DNA of 64,000 bases from Acrocarpospora macrocephala (GCF_009687865.1 NZ_BLAE01000014.1:81010-145009), one strand, 5' to 3'. Positions 53,642-62,902 are shown, numbered from the stretch's first letter. A program made the numbers and translations. Notes: a model not told the origin generated them from the letters alone.

Positions 53642-53656
53642 ATAGCCCCCGGCTAT
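53642..53656. promoter_or_regulatory. LysR-type T-N11-A box
   Basis: ATAGCC-CCC-GGCTAT is a perfect inverted repeat with the T-N11-A form of LysR recognition sites (T53643, A53655). Its centre lies about 67 bp before the sdhC GTG at 53716, which is also the probable transcription start (TACCGT at 53703-53708). That is the usual -65 location of LysR regulator binding sites. Confidence 0.6.
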
Positions 53657-53715
53657 CGAAACCAGATCCTTGATGACTTGGACGACGCCTCCAGCGGCTT
53701 CCTACCGTCCGGAGT

Positions 53716-54450
53716 GTGACTGCCATCATCGAACGCGGCGCGGCGACCGCGCCCATCGAGCCGCCACCCTCGCATCCGCCGCGGCGGCGGGGGTTCTTCG
53801 GGTCCTCCACCGGCCAGAAGGCGGTGATGGCGGTGACCGGCGCGATTCTGGTGCTCTTCCTGGTCGGCCACATGGTCGGCAACCTGAAGACCTTCGCGGG
53901 TCCCGAGGCGTTCAACGGTTACGCGCTCTGGCTGCGTGAGGTCGGCTATCCGCTGGTGCCCAAGCGGGGGCTGCTCACCCTGGTCGAGGTAGTGCTGGTG
54001 GCCGCGGTCGTGCTGCACATCTGGTCGGCGGTCGCGCTCTACCGCCGCGCCGCCGCGGCCCGGCCGGTCCGGTACGCGACCCGCCGCAGGTCCCAGGCGG
54101 GTGGGTACGTCGTGCACATCATGCGCTGGGGTGGCGTGACCATCGCCCTGTTCGTCGTCTACCACCTGCTGGATCTGACCTTCGGTGTGGCCAACCCGGC
54201 GGGGGGCGCGGCGACGCCGTACACGCGGATGATCGAGGGCTTCAGCCGCTGGTACGTGACGCTCTTCTACGCGGTTGCGGTGATCATGGTCGGGCTGCAT
54301 CTGCGGCACGGCCTGTGGAGCGCGTTCCAGACGCTCGGCCTGGCCAGGGGGCGGCAGGGACTTCGGGTGTTCGCGGCGTTGCTGTCGGCCGTGCTGGTGC
54401 TGGGCTTCCTGTCCGTGCCGTTCGCGATCATGATCGGAGTCGTGAAGTGA
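53716..54450 (+). CDS. sdhC: Succinate dehydrogenase cytochrome b subunit (Bacillus-like type)
   Basis: A 244-aa membrane anchor with five TM helices: [74 protein letters not shown], and [20 protein letters not shown]. Histidines in [20 protein letters not shown] and [11 protein letters not shown] suit di-haem binding as in B. subtilis SdhC. TACCGT lies seven bases before the GTG (leaderless or with a GGAG overlapping). First of three overlapping genes. Confidence 0.94.
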   Translation: MTAIIERGAATAPIEPPPSHPPRRRGFFGSSTGQKAVMAVTGAILVLFLVGHMVGNLKTFAGPEAFNGYALWLREVGYPLVPKRGLLTLVEVVLVAAVVLHIWSAVALYRRAAAARPVRYATRRRSQAGGYVVHIMRWGGVTIALFVVYHLLDLTFGVANPAGGAATPYTRMIEGFSRWYVTLFYAVAVIMVGLHLRHGLWSAFQTLGLARGRQGLRVFAALLSAVLVLGFLSVPFAIMIGVVK

Positions 54451-56372
54451 AATATCGCGAAGGCGAGCCGATTCGCGACACCAAAGCGCCAGAAGGGCCG
54501 ATCGAGGAGCGCTGGGAGAAGCGTAAGTTCGCGGCGCGGCTGGTCAACCCGGCCAACAAGCGCAAGCTCAGCGTGATCGTGGTCGGCACCGGCCTGGCCG
54601 GGGGTTCGGCGGCGGCCACCCTCGGGGAGCTGGGCTACCAGGTCACCTCGTTCTGCTACCAGGACTCGCCCCGGCGGGCGCACTCGATCGCGGCGCAGGG
54701 CGGCATCAACGCGGCCAAGAACTATCGGGGCGACGGCGACTCGATCTACCGGCTGTTCTACGACACCGTGAAGGGCGGCGACTTCCGGGCCCGGGAGTCC
54801 AACGTCTACCGGCTGGCGCAGGTCAGCGTGAACATCATCGACCAGGCGGTGGCCCAGGGCGTGCCGTTCGCCCGCGAGTACGGCGGCCTGCTGGACACCC
54901 GGTCGTTCGGTGGCGCCCAGGTTTCCCGTACGTTCTACGCCCGGGGGCAGACGGGGCAGCAGTTGCTGCTCGGCGCGTACCAGGCGCTGGAGCGCCAGAT
55001 CGCCGCCGGGACGGTCACCATGCACGCCCGGCACGAGATGCTGGAGCTCATCGTCAGCGACGGCCGGGCCCGCGGCGTCGTGGTCCGCGACATGGTCACC
55101 GGCGAGATCGAGAGCCACCTCGCCGACGCCGTCGTCCTGGCCACGGGCGGGTACGGCAACGTGTTCTTCCTGTCCACCAACGCCAAGGGCTGCAACACCA
55201 CCGCGATCTGGCGCGCCCATCGCAAGGGCGCCCTGTTCGCCAACCCCTGCTACACCCAGATCCACCCGACCTGCATCCCGGTCTCCGGCGAGTACCAGTC
55301 CAAGCTCACGCTGATGTCGGAGTCCCTGCGCAACGACGGCCGCGTCTGGGTGCCGCTGCGGAAGGGCGACACGCGCCCGCCCGCCGCGATCCCCGACGAC
55401 GAGCGCGATTACTACCTTGAGCGGATATATCCGGCTTTCGGGAACCTGGTTCCCCGGGACATCGCCTCCCGCGCCGCCAAGAACGTCTGCGACGAGGGCC
55501 GCGGCGTCGGGCCCGGCGGGCTCGGCGTCTACCTGGACTTCGCCGACGCCATCACCCGCCTCGGGCGCGAGGCCGTCGAGGAGAAGTACGGCAACCTCTT
55601 CGAGATGTACGAACGCATCACCGGCGAGGATCCGTACGCCCAGCCGATGCGCATCTACCCCGCCGTCCACTACACGATGGGCGGTCTGTGGGTCGACTAC
55701 GACCTGCAGTCCACCGTCCCCGGCCTGTTCGTCGTCGGGGAGGCCAACTTCTCCGACCATGGCGCGAACCGGCTGGGCGCGTCCGCGCTGATGCAGGGAC
55801 TGGCCGACGGCTACTTCGTGCTGCCCGCGACGATCGGCGACTACCTGGCCGACGCGCGCGACTTCGGGCCGGTGAACGAGGTCAGCGTGGCGGAGGCCGA
55901 GATCGCGGTCCGGGATCGGATCCACCGGCTGCTGTCCGTGGACGGGGACAGGACCGCCGACTCCTACCACCGCGAGCTGGGCAAGCTCATGTGGGACTAC
56001 TGCGGGATGGAACGCACCGAGGCGTCGCTGACCAAGGCTTTGGAGCGTATTCCGGAGTTGCGGGAGGAGTTCTGGCGGAAAGTGAAGGTTTCCGGGACGA
56101 ACGAGGAGCTCAACCAGGCGCTGGAGCGGGCCGGGCGGGTGGCCGACTTCTTCGACCTGGCCGAGCTGATGTGCCTGGACGCGCTGCATCGCACCGAGTC
56201 CTGCGGCGGCCATTTCCGGGCCGAATCCCAGGACGCCGACGGGGAGGCCCTCCGCGACGACGAACATTTCGCTTATGTCGCGGCTTGGGAGCACGCCCCG
56301 GAGGGCCCGGTGCTGCACCGGGAGGACTTGGCGTACGAGTACGTCACGATGAGCCAGCGGAGCTACAAGTGA
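54447..56372 (+). CDS. sdhA: Succinate dehydrogenase/fumarate reductase flavoprotein (second type)
   Basis: A 641-aa FAD subunit. FAD site [23 protein letters not shown]-linking His in [20 protein letters not shown]; active-site features [18 protein letters not shown] and [32 protein letters not shown]-terminal FAD segment [20 protein letters not shown]. This is the B. subtilis/Wolinella-like subfamily paired with a single-polypeptide cytochrome b. GTG 54447 overlaps the sdhC stop (GTGA). It clearly differs from the sdhA at 46623 and could favour another quinone or direction. Confidence 0.95.
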   Translation: MKYREGEPIRDTKAPEGPIEERWEKRKFAARLVNPANKRKLSVIVVGTGLAGGSAAATLGELGYQVTSFCYQDSPRRAHSIAAQGGINAAKNYRGDGDSIYRLFYDTVKGGDFRARESNVYRLAQVSVNIIDQAVAQGVPFAREYGGLLDTRSFGGAQVSRTFYARGQTGQQLLLGAYQALERQIAAGTVTMHARHEMLELIVSDGRARGVVVRDMVTGEIESHLADAVVLATGGYGNVFFLSTNAKGCNTTAIWRAHRKGALFANPCYTQIHPTCIPVSGEYQSKLTLMSESLRNDGRVWVPLRKGDTRPPAAIPDDERDYYLERIYPAFGNLVPRDIASRAAKNVCDEGRGVGPGGLGVYLDFADAITRLGREAVEEKYGNLFEMYERITGEDPYAQPMRIYPAVHYTMGGLWVDYDLQSTVPGLFVVGEANFSDHGANRLGASALMQGLADGYFVLPATIGDYLADARDFGPVNEVSVAEAEIAVRDRIHRLLSVDGDRTADSYHRELGKLMWDYCGMERTEASLTKALERIPELREEFWRKVKVSGTNEELNQALERAGRVADFFDLAELMCLDALHRTESCGGHFRAESQDADGEALRDDEHFAYVAAWEHAPEGPVLHREDLAYEYVTMSQRSYK

Positions 56373-57106
56373 ACCTCACCCTCAAGATCTGGCGCCAGCA
56401 CAGCCCCGACGAACCCGGCCAAATGGTGAAATATCACGTCAAAGACGTGTCGCCGGATATGTCGTTCCTGGAGATGCTGGATGTGCTCAACGAGGGGCTG
56501 ATCCTGGCCGGGGACGATCCGGTGGCGTTCGATCACGATTGTCGCGAGGGCATCTGCGGCATGTGCGGCATGGTGATCAACGGGGTCGCGCACGGCGAGC
56601 AGAAGGCCACCACCACCTGCCAGCTGCACATGCGCCACTTCAAGGACGGCGACGTCGTCACCATCGAACCCTGGCGGGCCGCGCCGTTCCCGGTGATCAA
56701 GGATCTGGTGGTCGACCGGTCGGCGTTCGACCGGATCATTCAGGCCGGGGGGTTCGTGTCGGTTCCGGCGGGGGCGGCGCCGGACGCGCATGCCGTACCG
56801 GTGCCGAAGGGCGACGCGGACGACGCGTTCGACGCGGCGACCTGCATCGGGTGCGGGGCCTGCGTGGCGGCCTGCCCGAACGGCTCCGCGTCGCTGTTCA
56901 CCGGCGCCAAGATCACCCATCTGGGGTCGCTGCCGCAGGGCCGGCCCGAGCGCGCGTCTCGGGCCAAGACCATGGTCGAGCAGATGGACCTGGAAGGATT
57001 CGGCGGGTGCACCAACACCGGGGAGTGCACGGCGGTCTGCCCGAAGGGCATCTCGCTGGACGTCATCGCCCGGATGAACGCGGACTTCCTGAAGGCGTCT
57101 CGTTAG
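56369..57106 (+). CDS. sdhB: Succinate dehydrogenase iron-sulfur subunit (second type)
   Basis: A 245-aa subunit. [2Fe-2S] ligands are [20 protein letters not shown] followed by a Cys in ATTTCQLH; the cubane clusters bind through [14 protein letters not shown] and [17 protein letters not shown] 56369 overlaps the sdhA stop, with GGAG six bases ahead. Together the three genes form a complete second complex II operon. No terminator hairpin is obvious in the 65 bp before the convergent ClpN gene. Confidence 0.95.
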   Translation: MNLTLKIWRQHSPDEPGQMVKYHVKDVSPDMSFLEMLDVLNEGLILAGDDPVAFDHDCREGICGMCGMVINGVAHGEQKATTTCQLHMRHFKDGDVVTIEPWRAAPFPVIKDLVVDRSAFDRIIQAGGFVSVPAGAAPDAHAVPVPKGDADDAFDAATCIGCGACVAACPNGSASLFTGAKITHLGSLPQGRPERASRAKTMVEQMDLEGFGGCTNTGECTAVCPKGISLDVIARMNADFLKASR

Positions 57107-57171
57107 TAATTACCGCGGCGGTGAGTCGCCTGGTCGGCGGCTATGCGGCTGGCTATGGGACGGGTTTCTGG

Positions 57172-57726
57172 TTAAGCGGGCCTGGCGCGCAGGGTTTCCG
57201 CGATCGCGCTCGGGTTGAGGCCGCGTTCGACGAGGATCTGCATGGCCAGGCCGCTGCCCTCCCGGATCAGGCCGAGCAGCATGTGCGTTGTGTTGATCTC
57301 CTTGCTCTTGAGCGCGAGAGCCTCCCGGAGTGAGAGCTCCAGGGCCTTCTTGGCCTTCGCCGACCAGGACAGGTGCCGCCCGCTGACCAGCGCGCCGCGC
57401 CTGGTCCGGAATGGCGCGCGGTCCAGCGAGCCAGGGCCGAAGCTGGCCTCGATCTTCTCCCGGACCGCGTCCAGGTCGATGCCGAGCGTGCCGAGCAGGT
57501 CGGCGTCCAGCTCCTCGCCGGAGGGCCGCTGGATCCAGGTCTTGATGGCGGCCTCGGCCTCGGTGTGATCGATGCCCCGCAGGGCTATCGCGGGGGGTGA
57601 CTCCGGGTCGGCCAGCAGGGCGAGCAGCACGTGCTCGGTGCCGATGAAGCGGTGCCCCAGCCGCCGGGCCTCCACCTGGGCCTGGACGACCACCTGGTGG
57701 GCCTCCGGGGTGAATCGTTCGAACAT
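57172..57726 (-). CDS. Clp N-terminal-domain protein without ATPase
   Basis: A 184-aa protein with two Clp_N repeats: MFERFTPEAHQVVVQAQVEA, LGHRFIGTEHVLLALLADPE, then WSAKAKKALELSLREALALK and KEINTTHMLLGLIREGSGLA. These domains bind substrates or adaptors in ClpC/ClpB, but no AAA module is present, so this is a stand-alone ClpN protein, perhaps an adaptor or decoy. ATG 57726 (GGGAG five bases before) overlaps the HTH gene stop; the adjacent ATG 57729 would be too close. Translationally coupled to the HTH gene. Confidence 0.88.
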   Translation of the reverse strand: MFERFTPEAHQVVVQAQVEARRLGHRFIGTEHVLLALLADPESPPAIALRGIDHTEAEAAIKTWIQRPSGEELDADLLGTLGIDLDAVREKIEASFGPGSLDRAPFRTRRGALVSGRHLSWSAKAKKALELSLREALALKSKEINTTHMLLGLIREGSGLAMQILVERGLNPSAIAETLRARPA

Positions 57727-57959
57727 CATTTCTCCCGTCTCAACAGGCCGCGGCCCCCGGCGTACTTCTTGTGCACGGCCTGCCTGCTCACGTCCAGGAG
57801 CACCGCGATGTCCTGCCAGGACCAACCCTGGTCCCGGGCGTTCTCCACCTGGAGCGCCTCCAGGCGGTCGACCAGGATCCGCAGGGCGCGAACGGCCCGC
57901 AGCCCCACGGCCGGATCTCTGCTGCTGGCGTCACTGGCCAGCTGCGCTGTCTCATTCAT
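57726..57959 (-). CDS. Small HTH regulator coupled to the ClpN protein
   Basis: A 77-aa DNA-binding protein: RAVRALRILVDRLEALQVEN and then an HTH, WSWQDIAVLLDVSRQAVHKK. ATG 57959 begins seven bases after TACATT (57967-57972). Perfect TTGACA (57991-57996, read on the minus strand) stands 18 bp further upstream, a full leaderless promoter; a TTG at 57968 is an alternative start. The promoter is covered by two palindromes (57964-58008), so autorepression is likely. Actinobacterial genomes often pair such HTH proteins with ClpN proteins; the signal is unknown. Confidence 0.88.
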   Translation of the reverse strand: MNETAQLASDASSRDPAVGLRAVRALRILVDRLEALQVENARDQGWSWQDIAVLLDVSRQAVHKKYAGGRGLLRREK

Positions 57960-57963
57960 GTAT

Positions 57964-58008
57964 GTCAATGTAGGTTGACATATGGGGATATGTCAACCCT
58001 GGTTGACG
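57964..58008. promoter_or_regulatory. Double palindrome GTCAA-N6-TTGAC over the HTH/ClpN promoter
   Basis: Two copies of the same palindrome occur 28 bp apart: GTCAA-N6-TTGAC at 57964-57979 and at 57992-58007. Their inner halves also form a perfect 11-bp inverted repeat (GGTTGACATAT at 57973-57983 and its complement at 57988-57998) around GGGG. The sites overlap both the -35 and -10 of the HTH gene and lie about 85-125 bp before the divergent ABC exporter, which could share control. Confidence 0.75.
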
Positions 58009-58089
58009 GTGCAAGATCTGTGCAAATCCGCGCCACGACGGGAAAATCATTTGCTGATTGACCTGCGGACTTGCGAGTCTTTGGGGGTC

Positions 58090-59778
58090 ATGCGCGCCTT
58101 ACCCGTGCCCGATCCCGGCACTCCAGACACCCGCAGCCCGTCCCGGTACCTGTGGTGGACCATGCGTACCCAGTGGCGGCCGCTGGTCATCGGCATCGGT
58201 TTCGCGATCCTGTGGTGGCTCGGGCAGGCGCTGGTGCCGTACGTGATCGGCGCGGCCGTCAACGCCTTCACGGCCAAGGACAGCGGCGCCCTGGTGCGCT
58301 GGTCCGCCGTGCTGCTCGGGCTCGGTGGGGTGCAGGCGGTCTCGGGTGTGCTGCGCCACCGGTTCGCGGTGATCACCTGGCTGAGTGCCGCCTACCGCAC
58401 CGTCCAGGTCACCGGCCGCCAGGCCACCCGGCTGGGCGCGACCCTGCCCAAACGCCTGTCCACCGGCGAGGTGGTCAGCGTCGGCAACTCCGACATCGCC
58501 TCCATCGGCAACGCCCTGGACATCATGCTGCGCGGCAGCGGTGCGCTGGTGGCCATCGTCGTGGTGACCGTGATCCTGCTGTCCAGCTCGTTGCCGCTCG
58601 GCCTGATGGTGCTGATCGGCGTGCCTGTCATGGTCGCCGCCGTGGCCCCGTTGCTGAAACCTCTGCACCATCGCCAGCAGCGCCAGCGCGACCTGTACGG
58701 CGACATGGCCACCCGAGCCGCGGACATCGTGGTCGGCCTGCGCGTGCTGCGCGGCATCGGCGGCGAGCAGGTCTTCGCCGACCGATATCGGGAGGAATCC
58801 CAGCGAACCCGCCAGGCCGGCGTCCGGGTCGCCTCGATGGAGTCGCTGCTGGAGGGCATGCAGATCCTGCTCCCCGGCCTGCTGGTGGCCGCCGTCACCT
58901 GGCTGGGCGCGCGCTTCGCCCTCGACGGCCAGATCAGCGGCGGTGACCTGGTCGCCTTCTACGGCTACGCGGTCTTCCTGATCGCCCCGCTGCGCACCCT
59001 CACCGAGGCCGCCGACAAGCTGACCAAAGGCCATGTGGCCGCCCGCCGGGTCTGCCGGATCCTGAACCTGGACCCGGAGATCACCGGCGGCGCGCTCGCC
59101 GTCCCGGACGGGCCGCTGGCCGACCGGGAGTCGGGTGTGGTCGTCCGGCCCGGCCTGCTGATCGCGCTGGCCGCCGCCGACGCCGAGGACGCCATCGCCA
59201 TCGCCGACCGGCTCGGCCACTACACCCCCGGCGACGTCACCCTGGACGGCATGCCGGTCGCCGATCTCGACTTCGCCGCCCTGCGCCAGCGTGTCCTGGT
59301 CGCCGACAACGCCGCCAAACTCTTCTCCGGACGCCTCCGTGACGAGCTCGACGTGCGCGGCGCCGCCCGTGACGACGACCTCGCCAGGGCCCTGCACACC
59401 GCGTGCGCGCTGGACATCGTCGAGGCCCTGCCCGACGGCCTGGACACCGAGATCGCCGAGGCGGGCCGGGAGTTCTCCGGCGGCCAGCAGCAGCGGCTCC
59501 GGCTGGTCCGGGCACTGCTGGCCGACCCGGAGATCCTGATCCTGGTCGAGCCCACCAGCGCCGTGGACGCGCACACCGAGGCCAGGATCGCCGAACGTCT
59601 GGGCAAGGCCAGGGCGGGCCGCACCACGCTGGTGTGCACCACCAGCCCGCTCGTCCTGGACCGGGCCGACCTCGTGCTCTACGTGGCCGACGGCGAGGTC
59701 AGGTCCGAGGGCACCCACCGGGAACTGCTCCAGGCCGACCCCGGCTACCGATCGACCGTCACCCGAGGGGAGGACTGA
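58090..59778 (+). CDS. ABC exporter half-transporter with degenerate ATPase site
   Basis: A 562-aa half-transporter. Six TM helices lie in residues 15-310 (PLVIGIGFAILWWLGQALVP; ALVAIVVVTVILLSSSLPLG). The nucleotide-binding domain has no Walker A: where GxxGxGKST is expected (about 349-372) it reads VVVRPGLLIALAAADAED. Walker B has Val486 in place of Asp (ILILVEPTSAVD) though Glu487 stays. The signature FSGGQ (462-466) is intact. It should work as the non-catalytic partner of the next gene, donating a good signature to the partner's Walker site. ATG 58090 has GGGGG only two bases ahead. The transported substrate is unknown. Confidence 0.9.
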   Translation: MRALPVPDPGTPDTRSPSRYLWWTMRTQWRPLVIGIGFAILWWLGQALVPYVIGAAVNAFTAKDSGALVRWSAVLLGLGGVQAVSGVLRHRFAVITWLSAAYRTVQVTGRQATRLGATLPKRLSTGEVVSVGNSDIASIGNALDIMLRGSGALVAIVVVTVILLSSSLPLGLMVLIGVPVMVAAVAPLLKPLHHRQQRQRDLYGDMATRAADIVVGLRVLRGIGGEQVFADRYREESQRTRQAGVRVASMESLLEGMQILLPGLLVAAVTWLGARFALDGQISGGDLVAFYGYAVFLIAPLRTLTEAADKLTKGHVAARRVCRILNLDPEITGGALAVPDGPLADRESGVVVRPGLLIALAAADAEDAIAIADRLGHYTPGDVTLDGMPVADLDFAALRQRVLVADNAAKLFSGRLRDELDVRGAARDDDLARALHTACALDIVEALPDGLDTEIAEAGREFSGGQQQRLRLVRALLADPEILILVEPTSAVDAHTEARIAERLGKARAGRTTLVCTTSPLVLDRADLVLYVADGEVRSEGTHRELLQADPGYRSTVTRGED

Positions 59779-61517
59779 TGGCGCGCCAGATCCTGCCCGT
59801 CGCGGACCGGGCGCAGGTGCGCGCCTACGCGCGGCGGCTGACCCTGAAATACCCCCGGCAGCTGGGCGGGGCGCTGGGCCTGCACGTGCTGGCCGCGATC
59901 TCCGGCCTGGCCGGTCCCGTGGTGCTCGGCAATCTGGTTCAGGCGGTCTCCGAGGGCACCTCCATCGACCTGGACACGCTGGTCCTGGCCTTCGCCGGTT
60001 TCATGATCGCCCAGGCGGTGCTGACCAGATTCGCCGTGTACGCCTCCTCCGCCCTGGGCGAGCGGGTCCTGGCCGAGCTCCGCGAGGAGTTCGTCGACCA
60101 GGTGCTCGCGCTGCCGCTGTCCACCGTTGAGCGGGCGGGCTCCGGCGACCTCATCACCCGTACCTCCCGGGACGTGGACGCGCTGTCCCGCACGGTCAGG
60201 CAGGCCGTGCCGGAGACCCTGATCGCGGTCGTCACCGGCGTCTTCATGCTGGGCGGCCTGCTGATCGTCGCACCCCTGCTGTCGCTGCCCTCGCTGGTCG
60301 CCGTACCGCTGCTGTGGATCTCCACGCGGTGGTACCTGAAGCGGGCCAGGGACGGCTACCTCCGCGAGAACGCCGCCTACGCCGACATGACCGAGGGACT
60401 GGCCGAGACCGTGGAGGGCGCCCGCACGGTGGAGGCCCTGGGGCTGCGCGAACGCCGCCGGGTCAGGACCGACACCGACATCGCCCGCTCGTTCGCGGCC
60501 GAAAGTTACACCCTGGGCCTGCGCATGGTCTGGTTCCCCGCCGTGGAACTCGGCTACGTGATCCCCATCGTCGCCACCGCCCTGGTCGGCGGCCTCCTCT
60601 ACATCGAGGGCTGGGTGACCATCGCCCAGACCACCACCGCCATCCTCTACATCCAGCAGCTCATCGATCCGCTCGACCGGCTGCTCTCCTGGATCGACGA
60701 GCTCCAGGTCGGCGGCGCGTCCATGGCCCGCCTGCTCGGCGTGGCCAACGTCAGCGACGACCGCGTCGCCACCGGCGTCCAGGCCGACGGCGAGGACCTG
60801 CGCGCCACCGGCGTCCGGTACGCCTACCGCGACGGCCACGACGTCCTGCACGGCATCGACCTGGACATCCGCCCCGGCGAACGCCTGGCCATGGTCGGCC
60901 CGTCCGGCGCGGGCAAGTCCACCCTGGGCCGCCTGCTGGCCGGGATCCACCCCCCGCGCACCGGCGCGGTCACCGTGGGCGGCGCTCCCCTGGTGGAACT
61001 CCCGCTGGACGAGCTGCGCGGCCACGTCGCCCTGGTCACCCAGGAACACCACGTGTTCCGGGGCACCCTGAGGGACAACGTGCTGATCGCCCGTCCCGAC
61101 GCCACAGACGAGGAGGTGCGCCGGGTGCTGGAGGCGGTGGACGCCTGGGAGTGGGTGTCGGCCATGGGCCTGGACACCGTGGTCGGCTCCGGCGGCGCGG
61201 CCGTCTCCCCGGCACACGCCCAGCAGCTGGCACTGGCCCGCCTGGTCCTGGCCGACCCGCACACGCTGGTCCTGGACGAGGCCACCTCCCTCATCGACCC
61301 GCGCGCCGCCCGCAACCTGGAACGCTCACTGGCCGCCGTACTGGACGGCCGGACCGTGATCGCCATCGCCCACCGGCTCTACACCGCCCACGACGCCGAC
61401 CGGGTGGCCGTGGTCGAGGACGGCCTGATCAGCGAGCTGGGCTCCCACCACGAGCTGGTGGCCGCGAAGGGAGCCTACGCCGCGCTCTGGGACAGCTGGC
61501 ACGGGAAGTCGCGCTAA
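59778..61517 (+). CDS. ABC exporter half-transporter with canonical Walker motifs but degenerate signature
   Basis: A 579-aa half-transporter. The TM domain covers about residues 25-310 (LGLHVLAAISGLAGPVVLGN; AVVTGVFMLGGLLIVAPLLS). The NBD has canonical Walker A GPSGAGKST (374-382), Q-loop LVTQEHHVF, Walker B TLVLDEATSLID and switch IAIAHRL. The signature LSGGQ is replaced by VSPAH (476-480). Combined with the upstream partner, one composite ATP site is complete (this Walker A/B with the partner FSGGQ) and the other is dead on both sides. ATG 59778 overlaps the previous stop by one base; GGGGAGG precedes it. Confidence 0.93.
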   Translation: MARQILPVADRAQVRAYARRLTLKYPRQLGGALGLHVLAAISGLAGPVVLGNLVQAVSEGTSIDLDTLVLAFAGFMIAQAVLTRFAVYASSALGERVLAELREEFVDQVLALPLSTVERAGSGDLITRTSRDVDALSRTVRQAVPETLIAVVTGVFMLGGLLIVAPLLSLPSLVAVPLLWISTRWYLKRARDGYLRENAAYADMTEGLAETVEGARTVEALGLRERRRVRTDTDIARSFAAESYTLGLRMVWFPAVELGYVIPIVATALVGGLLYIEGWVTIAQTTTAILYIQQLIDPLDRLLSWIDELQVGGASMARLLGVANVSDDRVATGVQADGEDLRATGVRYAYRDGHDVLHGIDLDIRPGERLAMVGPSGAGKSTLGRLLAGIHPPRTGAVTVGGAPLVELPLDELRGHVALVTQEHHVFRGTLRDNVLIARPDATDEEVRRVLEAVDAWEWVSAMGLDTVVGSGGAAVSPAHAQQLALARLVLADPHTLVLDEATSLIDPRAARNLERSLAAVLDGRTVIAIAHRLYTAHDADRVAVVEDGLISELGSHHELVAAKGAYAALWDSWHGKSR

Positions 61518-61523
61518 TAATCT

Positions 61524-61540
61524 GCGCCGTCACGCGGCGC
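61524..61540. terminator. Hairpin between convergent ABC exporter and amidase genes
   Basis: GCGCCG-TCACG-CGGCGC is a 6-bp inverted repeat seven bases after the exporter stop, followed by TCTATT. It lies between convergent genes and probably acts as a terminator for the exporter transcript; the T-tract is weak. Confidence 0.45.
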
Positions 61541-61563
61541 TCTATTCACGCCTGTCTCCCCGT

Positions 61564-62433
61564 CTACTGCCCCCATTCACCCGGCTCCTCCTCGCGCTCG
61601 GTCAGCGCCCGTCGCGACCGCGTGGTCATGGAAGGGCTGGTCAGAGGTGTATAGATCTGGGCTGGAAATATTCCGAAGGCGGCTTCCCAGGTCAGCCGCC
61701 CGACGATGCCGTCATCGTCGAGGTCAACCTGCCGCTGGAAGGCGAGGCACACCGCGCGGGAGCGGGGGCCGTACCGGCCGTCCACGTCGAGCTCGAAGCC
61801 GTGTTTGGTCTTCATCTGCTCCTGCCACTGCCGGACGTCCGGCCCGGACATCAGGGGCGTCCCGGCAACTCCGGACGGGTACCGCAGCAGCCGCCCTGGC
61901 CAGGCGTCCGGGTCCGGCGGTGGCGACCCGGGCCGCCGCGCGCCCGCCCGTACCCAGGCGTACAGCGGACCGCCCGGGCAGTCGGTCGCGTAGCCGTCCC
62001 GATGCCCTTTGATCTCCCGCCCGGCACCGCCCTCTTCCCGGAGGTAGTCGATGGCGTCGAGCACGCCGTGCAGGAGGTCGTCGTTCGGCTCAACGAGTCC
62101 CTTGTTACCGAGGATCGCCAGCACAGAGTAGTGCTGGGTGTTGAGCCCGGACCCGTTGGCGGCCGTCAGGTGGTGGGGTCCACGTCCCATGATGACCCGG
62201 CGATGCACGCAGACCGCCATGCTGTAGGCGAAGTCCAGCCACCCGCGGCCGTCCATGTGGAACGCCTGCACGTCCCGTATGACCTTCAGGCACCGGTCGT
62301 GGTCGTCCAGGGCGGCCGGGTTGAGCGCGCCGCCCAGGTAGTGGACCTTCACGCCCTTCGCGGACGCGACCTGGGTGTAGGAGCCCTTCGGTCTCCGTGC
62401 GCCCCACTCGGCGCGGCTGATGATGTCGCTCAT
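61564..62433 (-). CDS. N-acetylmuramoyl-L-alanine amidase (PGRP fold) with peptidoglycan-binding domain, endolysin-like
   Basis: A 289-aa hydrolase with no signal peptide. The amidase/PGRP domain spans residues 5-160 (IISRAEWGARRPKGSYTQVA). The zinc triad is His31 (KVHYLGG), His144 (GHRDGY) and Cys152 (TDCPGG). A Pro-rich linker is followed by a PG_binding_1 domain about 195-255 (GPDVRQWQEQMKTKHG, VDGRYGPRSRAVCLAFQRQV, GIVGRLTWEAAFG). ATG 62433 has GAGGAG five bases ahead. Lack of a signal peptide and this domain order recall actinophage endolysins, so it may be a prophage relic (inference). Confidence 0.87.
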   Translation of the reverse strand: MSDIISRAEWGARRPKGSYTQVASAKGVKVHYLGGALNPAALDDHDRCLKVIRDVQAFHMDGRGWLDFAYSMAVCVHRRVIMGRGPHHLTAANGSGLNTQHYSVLAILGNKGLVEPNDDLLHGVLDAIDYLREEGGAGREIKGHRDGYATDCPGGPLYAWVRAGARRPGSPPPDPDAWPGRLLRYPSGVAGTPLMSGPDVRQWQEQMKTKHGFELDVDGRYGPRSRAVCLAFQRQVDLDDDGIVGRLTWEAAFGIFPAQIYTPLTSPSMTTRSRRALTEREEEPGEWGQ

Positions 62434-62507
62434 GGAAACTCCTCAGAATCGGGGATGAGGACAGATACATCACCCAGCTGTGTGACCTACCGTGTGAGGA
62501 TCGCCAC

Positions 62508-62870
62508 CTACCGCGATGGCCGATTCCACCAGCGCCCCCGGTACGGCTCCGGCCGCCCGGAGATGCGCAGCACCAGTCCGGCCAGCACCACCTGTACGAT
62601 CGTCGCCCGCGGGATGATGCCAGGAAGAGCAGAACACTGCCCCGGTAGCCGAGCAGCAGGTCCAGGCGGCGGATCACAGCCGGACCGCCTCCCGCTCGCC
62701 ATCGCTCGTCTTGCCACACACGCCGACCGGGCCGTCATGGCGGATCCACACCACGCGACGGCCGCCCACGGTGTCCCGCAGCGCTGGCGTCCAGTCGTCC
62801 TCGCCCGGCCGGGCACCGCGCGCTCGGCCAGGTACACGGTGCTGATGTCGGCCGGGCCATGGGCATACAA
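62508..62870 (-). pseudogene. Probable frameshifted small genes beside the amidase
   Basis: Three minus-strand frames each carry protein-like pieces that join only if frameshifts are assumed. The first is ADISTVYLAERAVPG (just below 62870), which seems to continue in another frame as GEDDWTPALRDTVGGRRVVW and GKTSDGEREAVRL, stopping at 62674. The second is VIRRLDLLLGYRGSVLLFLA from GTG 62677 (GGAGG ten bases ahead), continuing in a third frame as IIPRATIVQVVLAGLVLRIS to 62508. The latter looks like a small membrane protein next to an endolysin. No family was identified; sequencing error is an alternative. Confidence 0.35.
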
Positions 62871-62902
62871 ACGATCACTGGCCTCGGCACCTCCGAAGCC
62901 GA

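Noticed and set aside
54267..56318. 683-codon open frame antisense to the second sdhA
   Set aside because: Antisense to a full-length, overlapping-operon flavoprotein gene; the composition is a typical high-GC shadow.
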